Positions 6,131 to 6,527 of a DNA stretch of 6,527 nt are shown one piece after another (the stretch's first letter is position 1; each line of letters opens with the position of its first letter). This DNA comes from Betaproteobacteria bacterium (GTDB taxonomy: Bacteria > Pseudomonadota > Gammaproteobacteria > Burkholderiales > Burkholderiaceae_C). The DNA lies in assembly GCA_009927195.1 (NCBI GenBank), contig RFNL01000181.1:1-6527 (forward strand), read 5' to 3'. The notes below the pieces were generated by a model that saw only the letters and a program-made list of their open reading frames with translations, was not told the DNA's origin and searched no databases. Both the position numbers and the translations under genes were made by a program.

Positions 6131-6527
6131 ATGACTCAGCCCATACCCAGGACCATCCACATCGCCGCTTTGCAACGGGCTTTGGCCAGTGGCCTCACCG
6201 ACTGCGAAACCTGGGTGGCCCAGTCGCTGGCCCAAGCCCAGCAAGCCCCTGCGGCCCATGTGTTCAACCGTTTGTGGGCCGACTCTGCCATGGCCAGCGC
6301 GCGCCACGCCGATTTACAGCGGCGCAGCGGCGTTCAAATGGGCCCATTGGCCGGCTTGCCGGTCAGCATCAAAGATTTGTTTGATGTGGCCGGTGAGACC
6401 ACCACCGCAGGCAGCGTGGTGTGTGCCAGCGAAGCCCCTGCCGGTCAGGACGCCCGCGCTGTCGCCTTGTTGCGCGCCAGCGGGGCTGCCTTGATGGGCA
6501 AAACCAATATGAGTGAATTTGCTTTCT
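6131..6527 (+). CDS. Amidase-signature family enzyme, N-terminal part (3' end outside window)
   Basis: The first 132 codons are present and the frame is open to the end of the window. The family hydrolyses or transfers amide bonds with a Ser-cisSer-Lys triad. Visible are the N-terminal helical part, LAGLPVSIKDLFDVAG with the catalytic Lys81, a TTTAGS segment, an ARAVALLRASGAAL helix and GKTNMSEFAF, which normally stands shortly before the glycine/serine-rich signature carrying the two serines. Those serines lie beyond base 6527. GatA of the Glu/Asp-tRNA amidotransferase shares these motifs, but no gatC or gatB is adjacent, and the segment before Lys81 looks more like a general amidase; substrate is unknown. 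The start ATG follows the dehydratase stop by 32 bases, without a clear Shine-Dalgarno. The N-terminus ahead of the family core (MTQPIPRTIHIAAL) supports this start. Confidence 0.85.
   Translation, partial: MTQPIPRTIHIAALQRALASGLTDCETWVAQSLAQAQQAPAAHVFNRLWADSAMASARHADLQRRSGVQMGPLAGLPVSIKDLFDVAGETTTAGSVVCASEAPAGQDARAVALLRASGAALMGKTNMSEFAF

Overview
The window looks like a piece of a betaproteobacterial chromosome, most likely Burkholderiales and probably Comamonadaceae (Limnohabitans/Rhodoferax-like). This rests on the recognisable proteins, the ftsH-folP-glmM gene order, G+C-rich codon use and the style of the proteins. The genus is an inference. All genes lie on the + strand and all are housekeeping or conserved families. 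No mobile element, tRNA, rRNA or CRISPR array was seen.

Region 1 (1-3009) is the ftsH-folP-glmM block: the C-terminal protease half of FtsH, complete dihydropteroate synthase (folate pathway) and complete phosphoglucosamine mutase (UDP-GlcNAc precursor supply). A near-perfect intrinsic terminator with a UUCG loop sits directly after the ftsH stop and overlaps the folP start region, so the block is probably not one simple operon.

Region 2 (3010-3205) is the only sizeable non-coding gap, 196 bases. It holds a terminator-like hairpin behind glmM, a pair of mutually exclusive hairpins, a weak Pho-box-like repeat and a plausible -10 element before ppk1.

Region 3 (3206-5747) is a two-gene unit: polyphosphate kinase 1 and, four bases later, a SixA-type histidine phosphatase. 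PPK1 works through a phosphohistidine, and SixA-family proteins remove phosphate from phosphohistidine, so the pairing is suggestive.

Region 4 (5748-6527) has a short pterin-4a-carbinolamine dehydratase gene and the first 132 codons of an amidase-signature enzyme that runs off the window.

I found no convincing new system. The points most worth checking are the terminator over the folP start, the structured leader before ppk1 and the ppk1-sixA coupling.
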